Made by a program: the position numbers and the translations under genes. 64,000 nt of DNA from Larix kaempferi (Eukaryota > Streptophyta > Pinopsida > Pinales > Pinaceae): NCBI GenBank assembly GCA_027924585.1, contig BSBM01000151.1:12112001-12176000 (forward strand), written 5' to 3'. Numbering within the stretch: position 1 is the stretch's first letter; each line of letters opens with the position of its first letter. Below, piece after piece: positions 1 to 11,529 of the stretch. Below the pieces are notes generated by a model. It did not search any database. It was not told the origin of the DNA and saw only the letters and a program-made list of their open reading frames with translations.

Positions 1-420
1 CTGTTTGTAACTCCAACCTTCCCATTTTCCTACGGGTTATTTTGTTTCTTCTTAGGAGTTCTTTAATGAGTTTGGATGTAAATTGTGTCGCTTTATCAGA
101 GACTATCTCCCTAGGAAGTCCAAATTTGCTGAATACTTGCTCTGTGAAGAATTTTTCCACACTATTTTCATCAGTTGTAACAAGAGCTTTAACTTCTACC
201 CATTTGGTAAGGCAGTATGTACATACTAAAATGTATTTCTTTTGGTTGGATGGTGGGTTAAATGGTCCTACAAAGTCAAATCCTCATTTGTCAAATGGAT
301 CCAGTGATACTTGGGGCTATAGGGGAATTTCATCCTTCTGTGTGGGATTCCCCATTCTTTGGAAATCATCACAGCGTGACACGTATTCTTTAGTGTCTTT
401 GTGGAGTGTAGGTCAATAGT
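1..420 (-). pseudogene. Integrase core fragment of the left gypsy remnant
   Basis: Minus-strand translation gives GFDFVGPFNPPSNQKKYIL, LTKWVEVKAL and FGLPREIVSDKATQFTSK, the DDE core of a Ty3/gypsy integrase with the first two catalytic Asp residues. The codon expected to be Trp just before GFDF is TGA, as produced by a G to A change. The frame leaves the window at position 1, so the third catalytic residue and the C-terminus are not seen. Confidence 0.75.
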
Positions 421-654
421 ATCATGTTTGGAGTATCTTATAGGATGTCCTTTTTGCTACATAATGGCCTCCACATGGTTCCTTGTGTGTAGCATTAAGT
501 ATATCATGTACTTTGTCCTCCCGTATGCATCTTCTTAATATTTGATCCATCTCTTTCTTAAAATGGAAGCCTTGTATCCAACTGTAAGTTTCACTTTGCC
601 TTATTATTTTGCATCTTTGCTTGTAGTCATAGTGTTGTGGAAATTTAGCAGAAA

Positions 655-1236
655 CTAGGTAATTGGCCGCATGTCAGCATACCATGGACTTTCCACTGAT
701 ATTGCAAATAGGTGCTCATCTGGAAAGGTATCCTCTACTAAATTTTTTTCTTGTACATGGATTAGCCTTGATAGAAAATCTGCAACTACATTATGTTTTC
801 CCGGCTTATCTACAATTGTAAAATCAAATTCTTGCAAAAGAAGTATCCACCTTATAATCTTGGCACTAGTGTTGGGTTTGTTCATTAAGTACCTGATTGA
901 GGAGTGATTCATGTGCACATAGACTAGATACCCTGTTATGTAGTGTCATAATTTGTTGATGGAGTAGATGACAACTAGGAATTATTTTTCTGTTACTATG
1001 TAGTTGAGCTCTGCCCCTGCTAAGTTCTTGCTAATATAGTAGATAGCCTAGGGTCTTTTATCCTCTTGCTTCCCTAGATATCCTCCAATAGTTTTTTCAA
1101 AGGCATCAGAGTGGATGTGAAAGGGTATATTCCAATTTGGGCCTTGCAGTACAGGAGTTGTAGTAGTTTTCTCTTTTAGTTGCTCAAATGTTGTCATGCA
1201 CTGCTCTATCCATCTAAAATTTGATTCCCACCGCAA
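655..1236 (-). pseudogene. RNase H fragment of the left gypsy remnant
   Basis: Two open pieces on the minus strand (1048-1236 and 655-918) cover the RT-RNase H connection (WIEQCMTTFEQLKEK), the start of RNase H (PFHIHSDAFEKTIGGYL) and its end (RWILLLQEFDFTIVDKPGKHNVVADFLSRL). The second catalytic Asp, normally in a YTDH-type motif, reads HMNH, an Asp to Asn change. Stops separate the pieces. This is family knowledge of Ty3/gypsy RNase H applied to visible motifs. Confidence 0.75.
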
Positions 1237-1326
1237 ACATGTGGGCTGCTATTTTGCTTAACCCTTCTATGAATATTTTGTAGTAGCATGTTTGGCCTAG
1301 GAAGCTACGTACATCCCTTTGTTTGA

Positions 1327-1819
1327 CTAGTGGGGTAAGTTTTTAATGACAGCTACCTTGGCTTGATCTACTTCAATTCCCCTCTTTGAGATATGGTGCC
1401 CTAATACTATGCCTTCTTGCATCAACATCTTACACTTATTGTTGCTTAAACAAAGACTCATCTCTATGAATTTCTTTAAAACAACTTCCAAATGATTTAG
1501 TGCTTGCTGAAAATCTTGTCCATATAGTGTGAAATCATCCATATATACCTCCATGCAATTGTTGTTAAAATCTGCAAATCTATTGAGGACCACCCTCTGA
1601 AAGGTTGCAGGGGCATTGCAGAGTCCAAATGGTAGTACCCTATAAACAAAGGTTTCCCACGGACAAGTAAATGTGGTTTTATCTTGATCCTCTGGGTGGA
1701 TTTGGATATGGTTATATCCACTAAAACCATCCAAAACTAAGAAGAATTTATTTTCAGCAAGAGTATATAGTACTTGATTAATGAATGGTAGGGGAAAATG
1801 GTCTCTTTTGGTTGCCTTA
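1327..1819 (-). pseudogene. Reverse transcriptase fragment of the left gypsy remnant
   Basis: A 135-codon open stretch (1327-1734) starts at MDGFSGYNHIQIHPEDQDK. It contains the RT palm motifs PFGLCNAPATFQR and VYMDDFTLYG (the YxDD catalytic box) and ends in the GHHISKRGIEVD connection. The frame extends upstream to about 1819 (KRDHFPLPFINQVL). The N-terminal third of the RT (fingers) is missing because the homology stops at 1819, where unrelated sequence starting TGTTGGCACC begins. It is a truncated relic with no evidence of function. Confidence 0.85.
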
Positions 1820-3776
1820 TGTTGGCACCCCCAACAACCCCCTTTTAAAATTTTGCAAAATTAAGCCCCCCCATTTGGATTTTTGTAAAAGGTTCTTTCG
1901 ATTGATTTTAATGTCTTTGTTTGATTGTGTTTCCTTTTGACGTCATCCTTCGTGATGTATTTTTTATACTTTATCGATTCTGCAGCTGCGCTTTCATGAG
2001 ATTATGATTTGGTGATTTTGATGAATTGGATATTTTGGCCTTCTTGGTTTTTTATGTCAAATGCAAGGTTAAACTTGGCTTTGACTTACAAGTTCTCCAC
2101 TTAATAAACACCCTGCAAAATAAAACACGAAACTTGTAAATATTGTTAATATTATATAAAATAATAAAAATTGTTTTAATGTACTTGTGGTTTCTTATTC
2201 TTTTGTTTTATTTTTACCATGTATATTAAAGAAGATTTTGACATTAAGATTATAATAAATAAACAAAAAAAAATGGTATATATTTAAAACTGTTTGTCTT
2301 CTGCCTTTTATATATATATGTTTATCACAAAGTACATTTATGTAGATAACTTTTATGAAGAATGTATATATTTAGCATTTGAATGTAAATGTTAATAATA
2401 ATATAAAGTATGTATATATATTTTATTGATTAAAAGTATTTGCATTTACTTGTATTTTCATAGCTTTCATTTTACTTCCTTTTACATTTTGCATATGATA
2501 ATTTATTTAAAGAATTGACTAAAAGACGGTTTGTATATATTATGTGTCCAAAGTAAGTTAACATGATTGATGTATGTCTAGGTTTGAGTTTAATAAAAGA
2601 AAATATGTTATGGAAAAAGGTTCACGACATAGGAGAAAGGAAAGATCGATTCAGATTAACCAAAGCCTGTTATGACATAACAAATTTTTGAGAACTTTTA
2701 AGGAGTTAGAATACACTGAAAAGATAGATCTCATTAAATATTTTGAATGCCATGCATACACATTATCACCATAATTGCCATATCATTAAAAAGAGAAATC
2801 TTGACATTACAGCATGAGTGAGCGGGTTCATTAAATTATGGGTTCCGTGGAATTGCAATTATAGAAGAGATCAACGCATTTGAGAAACAATCGCCAGAGA
2901 CGTGGGTACTCACCCATGAAGAAAGACTACTCTACTGTGCGAATTTGTAATAAAGATTTCACAAGATATAATTTTAGTTGAAGGTCATAGAGCTGTTGGA
3001 TCCTCGTGTTACCAAATCAAGAGATGGAATTGGATATCGCATTGATATTCCAACTGCTAGCAAAGTCTGAAATCACCTCAATCGAAGGATTACACTAGGT
3101 CTTCGGTTAAAAACCCACAAGTAAAGACTCGTTTAACTATAGGCGCAGCAATCGTTAGCTTCGCTACCCAACCATAGGCTTATGCAATCAGTCGCATAGC
3201 CACCCCCGAGCCTCAGGGTCGTAGAGGATACACACTAACAAGGATTCAGACATGAGACCCCCCTCACCAAAATCCTTAGCCAAACTCACAATAGAAAGCA
3301 CAATCAGAACTCATTCGCCATTCGGGTAGTCATCAAGCATTAGGGAGCCATCCCCTTTTCCTTCTTTACCCCTTGCTTAAATAGCTAAATCCTTGGCGAC
3401 ACATGTCGCCTCATGCAAAAATGCTCTTTTATTAAAATTTATTTAATACAAATATTCACCCAACCATGTGTGGCTCTCTCATGAAAGTGCACATACTTTC
3501 CACATTTTACTCCTAAATGTCCCTTGATGCTAGGATTCCAATCTCTATTTTAGTGGGTGTAGGTGGAGTTGACTATTTGATGACTCCAGTCTATTATTTG
3601 CTCCATATTTAATTATTCTCAATTAATTAATTACAATTAATCATTTCATGCACAATTAATCTAATCAAATGTTATATGTCAAATACATAATTATAAATAG
3701 TCATTTTATGTACAAATGCTCTAATGCAATGCTATATGCCAATACATAGGTGTTCTTTTATCAATTTCCTTTATTC
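1820..3776. other. AT-rich stretch without a recognisable gene; possible LTR start
   Basis: The gypsy homology ends at 1819 and a new sequence begins TGTTGGCACCCCCAACA, a TG start with a short inverted motif that would suit an LTR end. No matching second copy or target duplication was found. The rest is AT-rich. At about 3060-3360 it is more GC-balanced (Arg/His-rich in translation), but no frame stays open. I see no gene here. Confidence 0.35.
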
Positions 3777-3980
3777 GTCTAGGTACCACATCATTGGGTC
3801 CTTCTGACAACACTTTCTCATTTTAAGGTCTAGGTACCACATCGTCGGGTCCTTCTAACAACACTTTCTCATTTTATTGTCTAGGTACCACATCGTCGAG
3901 TCCTTCCGACAACACTTTCTCATTTTACTGTCTAGGTACCACATCATCGGGTCCTTTCGACAACACCTTCTCATTTTACT
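3777..3980 (+). repeat. 51-bp minisatellite, four units
   Basis: Four head-to-tail units of exactly 51 bp lie at 3777-3827, 3828-3878, 3879-3929 and 3930-3980. Each begins GTCTAGGTACCACATC and ends CTCATTTTA plus two or three variable bases. Units differ at a few positions (CATTGGG, CGTCGGG, CGTCGAG, CATCGGG). Because 51 is a multiple of three, a frame could pass through, but none is long. Confidence 0.95.
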
Positions 3981-6900
3981 ATTGTGTTGGGATTCCGTGT
4001 AGTGATTTTAGGAATCAGTACCATAAATCATCCGGCTACACTCTATGTGAGACTAATGGCATCAAGGAGTAAGTCTGTTCTTACTGGGCATCGCTCAACC
4101 TCATATGTGACCAAACCGTTATGGTCTCACCCATACGACTTCACGCCCAGCCAAGTAAATTTGAATGGGATTTCAACTCGTGCATGGATGATTATCAGGA
4201 GCCGACATCGTCGTTGTACCCCCATGCGTGTTTTTCCCATCCTCTATGCCCCCCCTTTATTCTATCATGAGTCAGTCAGTAAACTACCTTACCTGTCACT
4301 ATACACATACTCAGAGCACACACATCAATAATACTGCTCAAAAACCATCATATCATAATTCACTTCATTCATTCGCTAATCGGTAAGCAAACATAGATAA
4401 TTGTCCATTGGATTCCCACCATAATCATCTACATATTTCCAATTCTATATTTCAACATCAATATTACGTTCATCATAAGGTTTCACATGTGCTAATCAAT
4501 CAACAATATTTCATATTAAAATCACAAGTATCCATAATCATCATTAAATCATTCATTCCTTAGAAACATATTTGTGTATCTCATATATCGCTAATCAGTG
4601 AACAATTTATTCTAAATCAACATATATGTAGTCATTTAACTTGGTTTCTTTAACTGTGTCTCTTTCAAATAAGTGTCGTTAATATCGATAGTCATAGCGG
4701 GTTTGAGGGGCATTACAATATAAATTTACAGCTATCCTCTATATATTATCAGTGATTGTGTTGTTTAGGTTCAGAGATCAAATTCTTATCTTTGTATAGA
4801 TTCCTCTTTGGATTATACTTATGCTAGTGATTTGATTCTATTCAACCATTAGTGGTTATTTTATTATTAGTCACCATCCCATGTTGATCCATGTTGATCT
4901 CATTATGTGTCTGCAATTTAATTGATTTATTGATTGAATTGATTCAATTATGTTTTGATTCCTTTCAACATAATTATCTCTTTATTGTTAATAAATATTT
5001 TATTTTATTTTATTAATTGGAAAGTGGTTTTACTCCAATTAAAGAAGAGTAATCATATATTTATCAAATAATACATAGTTGGATAAACATAATAATTGGT
5101 TGATTTCGATATTAAGTAAAATATTGATAATTACTTGATTATGTTCATTAATTTTTCAATATTTTTCTATATAAAATTTTATTATTATTTTGGTGCATGA
5201 GATTTCTCTCTGTATAGAATAATAATAGATTTTCATCTTGCATATTGAATTTAATCAATTATAAGATTATTAAATTCTTGGCAAAGGGTAGGTATTTTTG
5301 TTTAATATTATGTGAAATTAAATAAGTTTATGTGAAATTAAACAAGTTATTTTGGAAAGATAATTCTTATTTTCGGATGTAATTTTATGAGTTATGGTTG
5401 AGTTGAATTAGGGTTCTGCTCAAATTAACCACACTTAGATTTCTAATGCATTTCATCTTAGATGTTCTCTTTAATTAAACATATGAAACAATTAGTTTGT
5501 TTTTGTAGCTTAAATATTCATTTAGTATTTTAGCTTGTTTATCGTAGTATTTTGTAGTTTATTTCTCTTTTAAATTCTACAAAATCAAATGAAGCAAACT
5601 TGGGATCCCTTAATTGAATTGTACATTTGTATAAATTCAAACTTTAACTATCTTTTTATATATCATTTTCAACAATTTAATTAATATCCATAAGTTTTGT
5701 TTTTCCTTTATTTAGTTATTAACTTAAGAATAATCTCGGCTAACAAAACCGTAAAATCCGTGAGAATTGATCATTTCAACTACTTAAGATAATTAGACAT
5801 GTCCAAATAAATGACTTTACTTATCATTATATAATAGAACAATTCTTTATTCTCGACCATTTGATTTATTCCATTTTAAAGATATATGGTTGCCATAAGG
5901 ATGTTGGATTATTATAGCTAGCTTACAACTCTATCAAGTGTGTTGTGACTATTGAAAACACATATTCGTACATGCAATATACAACGTGGCTTTGGTTGTC
6001 TTTTGTTCCGTGGGGTACAAATTCTTTTAATGGGCGTGTGAGCTGGTTAGACACTCGTGTAATCATGTGGCAGGAGTGGAGTGGTAATTCGTGCCACCAA
6101 GCTAAAATCTGAGTTGCTTAGTTACTCTTCTCTCTCATGGTCTTTGAACCTCAAATATATAACTCAGAGTGACTTAGAATGGATAATGTGAATCCATTGG
6201 GTGGTGGTTGTGTAAATTGATATCTCCTCGTGAAGCCATCTTATTTATGTCTTAACGAATGGTCATTAAACATCACATGTTTAGTTGAAGCCCATCTCAA
6301 GCTATTTTATAAATCCACCTCATACGTTTAGTCATGTCATATAAAATCATTTTGTATAAGATTTAAAATTTACATTTCTTAAATTAGTTATTTTATAAAT
6401 TCATCTTATGTGTTTAGTAATATCATATAAAGTCATTTATATAAAATGTAATAATCATATTTCCATGTATATGGAAGTTAAGTGCCATGTCTTAGTGAAG
6501 GTATTAGTAAGTTGAAATCCATTCCTATAATCATATAGGAAAGTTCGAATTGGAGTTTGAATCCATCATATAAAAATAGAAGTGAGAAGTGAATGATCAT
6601 TGAATTGAGTTTATTTGATAAATTTAAATATTGCAAATATAAGTAAATAAAAAATAGAATCATAATCATGTTTTGATTTTAAATATTTTAATAAATGTAA
6701 TTTAATTAGATAATATTTTGTAAAAGAGTTGCATTAAAGATCAAGTTTTAACGACAAAGTGAGTCTTTGTTATCACTTGAGAGAACAAGCCATCTCACCA
6801 ATCCTAAATAGTATTAATTTACAAAAATCTTTATACAAAACAGAAAACAAAGATTAAAAGTTCATTCTAGAGAATATTTGTATTAATAAACCTAGTATGC

Positions 6901-7489
6901 TATAAATCTTTTGTTCACTAATAAGCTAAAATCTAAATATTAAAAAAAAATCATTAAACCTCGATTGATATATCAAAAGTAACTCACTTGTTGCAAATCT
7001 TTTGTTAAATTTTTCCTAGATAACAAAAGGTGACAACGAATTAGCTTTTACAAGACATACTCTACCAATCCCATGGACTCCATTCACCTAGAGCCATGAA
7101 TTAAAGATAAAGCACACCTAGAGTATATTAAAAAAAAAAAAAATTGCCTCTAATATAGTATAAAAAGAAATTGATTAAAAGTTATTGGTTGAATATTTAA
7201 CCCTACATCTAATGTACACATAATATAGTATAAAAAGAAATTGATAAAGCACACCTAGAGAATATTTAACCCTACATCTAATGTACACATTTTATGGGCA
7301 AAGTTGAATGTTTGCAGCCTGTAAATGTGCAGGCCATTAAATATCATAAATCGATCACATTCTTCATAAATCGATGATATATTATTCATCAAGATCACAC
7401 AGAAAGATCACATTCTTCATATATTTTCGTTGCCTTTTATCTAATTTTTAGGAAGACCAGGTTTTGTAAATGCAATATATCGTCCTTTC
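3981..7489. other. AT-rich intergenic DNA, no supported gene
   Basis: A 115-codon open frame at 3984-4331 directly after the minisatellite has no recognisable motif and is rejected as a gene. The remainder is strongly AT-rich with only short chance ORFs. A short imperfect duplication lies at about 7149-7290: a block containing TAATATAGTATAAAAAGAAATTG followed by AATATTTAACCCTACATC occurs twice. A run of 14 A lies near 7131-7144. Confidence 0.5.
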
Positions 7490-9313
7490 TCAGTTCAATG
7501 CTCTGCATTTCTCTTTGAGAGCTTTCAATTTCGCTTCCAATTCTTCAACCTCTGCAAAATTGTTTTCATCCAACCACTCCTCTACGTCATTCAACATTTG
7601 CTCGATATCTTCCCAATGTCTGAAGTTTCCCCTGGTTTTGGCCACTTCCACTTTCAGTCTGCTTCTCATGTTGTAAATATAATTCTCCAAATCAGCTTTG
7701 GCAATATGCTTCTTCTTCACCTCTTCATCCTCCCTTCTGAATCTTTCTGCATCACCTACCATTCTATTTATCTCCTCTTCGCTCAGTCGCCCACTGTCGT
7801 TCACAATAATTATGTGATTACTTACCCCGCTTCCCTGATCCCGGGCCGACACCTTCAGAATTCCATCCACGTCCACTTCAAATACCACTTTAATTGTTGG
7901 CTCTCCAGCTCGAGCTGCCTCAATTCCACGCAACTCAAATTTACCCAGCAAATTGTTATCTGCAACCATAGCTCGCTCACCTTCATAAACTGGAAAAGAC
8001 ACATTTAATTGATTGTCAAAGCGTGTAGTAAAACCTTCCTCCCTTCTAGTGGGAACTGGAGTATTTCTGGGAACGACTACAGACATAACGCCATCGCCAG
8101 TTTCGATTCCAAGACTCAAAGGCGTAACGTCGATAAGGACTAAACGGATGCCTTCATTGTTCAAGTTTGCCGCCTGAATTGCAGCACCATATGCAACAGC
8201 TTCATCGGGATTTATACTTTTGCAGAGTTGTTTTCCATCGAAGAATTGTTGAATGAGTTCCTGTACCTTTGGAATGCGAGAGGAACCTCCCACCAAAACA
8301 ACTTCATCAATTTGCTCTTTATTCACCTTGGAGTCTTGCAGACATTGCTTCATGATTTGCATGCACTTTTCGAACAAATCAGCGTTGAGGTCTTCAAACT
8401 TGGCTCTACTAATCTTCAAATGCAAATCCGTTCCTTCATAGAGACTATCAATATCAATTACAGTTTCCACAGCAGAAGACAAACTTCTTTTTGCTCTCTC
8501 ACATTCTGAGCGGAGTCTGCGAAGGGCTTTTGCACTTGTTGTCAGGTCCTTTTTGTTTCTTCTCTTGAACTGCTGGACACAATGATTCAACATCCTACTG
8601 TCAAAATCCTCCCCTCCCAAATGCATGTCCCCTCGGACAGCCTTCACCTCAAATCTACCACTCTCAACAGTAAGAACGGAGACGTCAAAGGTACCTCCAC
8701 CCAGGTCAAAAATCAGGATTGTCTTCTTCTCATTGCATACTGTGTGAAACCCATAAGCTATAGCTGCAGCTGTGGGTTCATTGATAATTCTCATCACCTT
8801 AAGGTCTGCAATGGCGGCAGCATCTTTAGTAGACTTCCTCTGAGAATCGTTAAAATAGGCAGGCACTGTGACGACAGCATTTTTGACATCACATTTGAGA
8901 TATGCTTCAGCTATCATCTTCATCTTTGATAAAACCATGGAAGAGATCTCCTCGGCTGCAAACTCCTTCCTTTGACCTTTGTAAAGGACTTGGATAAGAG
9001 GCTTCCCTTTGTCTCCAGAGACTACAGTGAAGGGCCATAGTTTCATGTCACTCTGCACATAGGGATCGCTGAATCGCCTTCCAATGAGTCTTTTGACATC
9101 GAACACGGTGTTGTGGGGATTATTAGCGATCTGATACTTGGCACCATCTCCAACAACTCTTTCACAGGGTGTGAAGGCAACCATGGAAGGAGTGGTTCTG
9201 TTTCCCTGGTCATTAACAATAATTTCGACTCTGTCGTGCTGCCATACTCCGACGCAGCTGTATGTAGTTCCAAGATCAATGCCAATAGCCTTACCATTAC
9301 CTTTGGCCGCCAT
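7490..9313 (-). CDS. HSP70: HSP70-family molecular chaperone, cytosolic type, C-terminally short
   Basis: A single 607-codon frame from ATG ([19 protein letters not shown]) to TGA encodes an ATP-dependent Hsp70 chaperone. All three family signatures are present: IDLGTTYS (residues 12-19), [14 protein letters not shown] (201-214) and [15 protein letters not shown] (339-353). The nucleotide-binding residues expected from the family also look intact (Asp13, Lys74, Glu179, Asp203). No signal or transit peptide is visible, so cytosol or nucleus is likely. Oddities: it is shorter than the usual 640-660 residues, ends EKCRALN and lacks the GGMP-rich tail and EEVD terminus that bind TPR co-chaperones. 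The normally constant substrate-domain stretch PPAPRGVPQ reads EAARAGEPT (464-472). There is no intron, although many plant HSC70 genes carry one near codon 70. The frame is free of lesions, so it is probably expressed. It could be a divergent HSP70 paralog or an old retrocopy still under constraint. Confidence 0.95.
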   Translation of the reverse strand: MAAKGNGKAIGIDLGTTYSCVGVWQHDRVEIIVNDQGNRTTPSMVAFTPCERVVGDGAKYQIANNPHNTVFDVKRLIGRRFSDPYVQSDMKLWPFTVVSGDKGKPLIQVLYKGQRKEFAAEEISSMVLSKMKMIAEAYLKCDVKNAVVTVPAYFNDSQRKSTKDAAAIADLKVMRIINEPTAAAIAYGFHTVCNEKKTILIFDLGGGTFDVSVLTVESGRFEVKAVRGDMHLGGEDFDSRMLNHCVQQFKRRNKKDLTTSAKALRRLRSECERAKRSLSSAVETVIDIDSLYEGTDLHLKISRAKFEDLNADLFEKCMQIMKQCLQDSKVNKEQIDEVVLVGGSSRIPKVQELIQQFFDGKQLCKSINPDEAVAYGAAIQAANLNNEGIRLVLIDVTPLSLGIETGDGVMSVVVPRNTPVPTRREEGFTTRFDNQLNVSFPVYEGERAMVADNNLLGKFELRGIEAARAGEPTIKVVFEVDVDGILKVSARDQGSGVSNHIIIVNDSGRLSEEEINRMVGDAERFRREDEEVKKKHIAKADLENYIYNMRSRLKVEVAKTRGNFRHWEDIEQMLNDVEEWLDENNFAEVEELEAKLKALKEKCRALN

Positions 9314-9788
9314 CGCCTTTATCAGTAGTTAGAACTGGAGAAGTTCCTCCTTATCGACGTCTTATGTTTGCACAAATTTTGCTGCAAAACTTCAAGATTA
9401 TTTCAAGGTAAATGAATTTCCTTGTAAAATAGCAATTTGAACTTCACATATTTCAATATTTTAGAAACGTCAGACTCAGGACAAAGAAAAAAACGCCAAG
9501 AATAAAATACCAGTTATGCTGCTCCGTTAAGTCTGTAGAATGTTGTAAAATACAAAACAGGACGGGGAAGATGGACTCACGAGAACTGAATTTAATTGTG
9601 ACCAGAAAAATAAATTTAAAGAGGAAATATATGTGCTATCTTAGCACTTACTTCAGCCATTAGAATATATGCTGATACATTTATTGTACTTAAGTATATA
9701 TTCCAACATATAATTCTGACTGTGGGAATATGTAAAAATAGTGCACCATCTTGCGTCGATGGTAAGCATGGCCCATCCCCTCACGTTT
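9314..9788 (-). other. Upstream flank of the HSP70 gene
   Basis: This is where the promoter and 5' leader should lie. Several GAA and TTC triplets occur (around 9332-9347, 9385-9420 and 9440-9460), but I do not see the regular 5-bp phasing of a convincing heat-shock element. A TATA-like ATTTTAT on the minus strand near 9505-9511 is over 180 bp from the ATG and may be chance. No other gene is visible. Confidence 0.3.
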
Positions 9789-10083
9789 GATACCTTGTGA
9801 AGTGAATTTGATGATATACTTCCATTTTATACTTGGCTTATCAAACCTGTACAGTGAAGGAATGTATATATATGATACCTTGTGAAGTGAATTTCATGAT
9901 ACACCATTTTACATTTGGCTGATCAAACATGTACACTTCATGATATACTTCCATTTTATACGTGGCTTATCAAACCTGAAAGAATATATATCTACATAAT
10001 ACCTTGTTAAGTGAATTTCATGATATACTTCCATTTTAATATACTTGGCTTATCAAACATGAAAGAATATATATATATATATA
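9789..10083 (+). repeat. Imperfect tandem repeat, about 65-100 bp units, 3-4 copies
   Basis: The phrase ATACCTTGTGAAGTGAATTT, then ATGATATACTTCCATTTTA, then CTTGGCTTATCAAAC, recurs from 9789, 9874, about 9935 (partial) and about 9997, ending in an AT run at about 10083. Units differ by small indels, so the array is old. Confidence 0.85.
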
Positions 10084-10437
10084 TTACAAATTATAATTAT
10101 AAAATCATTTTGTTTACTTTCTAATGGATAAAAGCGTTTTGCTTACAACCAGAGAGATGAAATGCGTTCCGTCCAAAGTGAAAAAAAACATTTTGTTTGT
10201 GCTCATGGGTTTATAAGGTCCCTTCCATTGAAAGTTAAAAAAGCATTTCGATCTTTTACATGGAACGCAAACATAATAGCAATTTTATGTAGTAAGCTCG
10301 ACTCCTTGGCATACCGACACTTACCGAGTAGAGATTTCTTCCAGTCCAAGTGATAAAAGCATTCGATTTAAAATCTGTTTTATATTCTGTGATCTCTTTC
10401 ATCCCAAGTTATAAAAAGCAAAATTACTATTAACAAT

Positions 10438-10575
10438 GAAGTATTTTTCCTCTTTTAAAATATTAGATTGATTTATTATAATTTCGATTAAAAATAAAAT
10501 AAAAAAGAAGTATTTTTCCTCTTTTAAAATATTAGATTGATTTATTATAATTTCGATTAAAAATAAAATAAAAAA
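10438..10575 (+). repeat. Perfect 69-bp tandem duplication
   Basis: The 69-bp block beginning GAAGTATTTTTCCTCTTTTA at 10438 is repeated immediately from 10507, without a difference that I can see. This indicates a recent slippage or unequal-exchange event in otherwise AT-rich, gene-free sequence. Confidence 0.9.
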
Positions 10576-11529
10576 TTATAATGGAGAATAATAATAATTT
10601 ATTTAAAAATATAAAATTAAATTTTTATTAGAAAAGTTAATAATTATTTAAACAAATTTATAACAAGGATGATGATAATGAAAATAAAAAGATATTTTGA
10701 TCTTTTAAATTAAGTTTATCACTTTTTTATAATATCTTTATTTTATTTTATTTAAATTCTATAATTTTATATTAAATACCTAGTCATAACCATCTTTCAA
10801 TCAAAACTAAAATAAACTTAAATATTAAACCTTGAATATATAAATATAAACTTTAATTAATAACATCTAAATATATCTAATCTTACAAAAATTTCACATC
10901 CTTTATTTTAGAATACATCGTATAAAAAATTAACAAATTCATCAATATTCATTAACTTATAAGTTTAAAATTAAATATTTATTATTTAATATAGTATTTT
11001 TGTTATTAAATTAGATATAATTTCATGAAATTTAAATTCATAATCATATTTAAAATAATAACTTAATTAGTTAAACAATTAATTGTCTCATGTGATTACT
11101 TAGAGTTTAAACATTAATCATCACATGATCATAGGTTTCATTAGAAATAGTATTGAGTTTTGTTTAAAACTATAGATCTAATCAATTATAAATTAATTAT
11201 ATTAAAGTTTACATTTTTATAAAGTTTAATTTAAGATCAAAAAATGAATATTAATTGATTAAAGATATTGAAGTGTTATGAATGTTAAATTAATTTATTA
11301 AGTTATTAACTTTTAAAAATTAAGATCAAAATGAATTTGTTTAATAATCAAATTTTCATAATAAAACCTATGAAATAAAATTTAAGTTAACTATAAAAAT
11401 CATATAACTATATTTTTCAATACTTTATTTAATTTTATAACTCAAATATTTTTTAGAACCTCATGGATAATTAAAGGTTATGTTTAAATATTATGATGTT
11501 GACGATTATGGTTAGCATCCACTGAAACC
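10576..11529. other. AT-rich, gene-free stretch
   Basis: Very AT-rich with no open frame of note and no repeat pattern beyond simple A/T runs. I see nothing interpretable. Confidence 0.6.

Larger units (their letters stand above)
1..1819 (-). mobile_element. Ty3/gypsy (Athila/Tat-like) pol remnant
   Basis: Read on the minus strand, this stretch encodes in order reverse transcriptase, RNase H and integrase core, the pol order of Ty3/gypsy elements. Wording such as FGLCNAPATFQR and YMDDF in the RT, and VVADFLSRL at the end of RNase H, is typical of the plant non-chromovirus (Athila/Tat) branch. Stops and frameshifts break the frame throughout, so it is dead. The RT homology begins abruptly at about 1819 with the sequence for KRDHFPLPFI. 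The integrase runs off the left edge. No LTR is visible in the window, so the boundaries are unknown. Confidence 0.85.

Noticed and set aside
3777-3980. CRISPR-like spacing in the 51-bp array
   Set aside because: Whole units are repeated head to tail without unique spacers; the genome is eukaryotic.
3984-4331. 115-codon plus-strand ORF after the minisatellite
   Set aside because: No motif, unusual composition (His/Tyr/Ser-rich), no codon signal and no neighbouring gene; probably chance in GC-balanced DNA.
7598-9332. Plus-strand ORFs of 62-136 codons across the HSP70 gene
   Set aside because: Antisense shadows of a strongly biased coding sequence.
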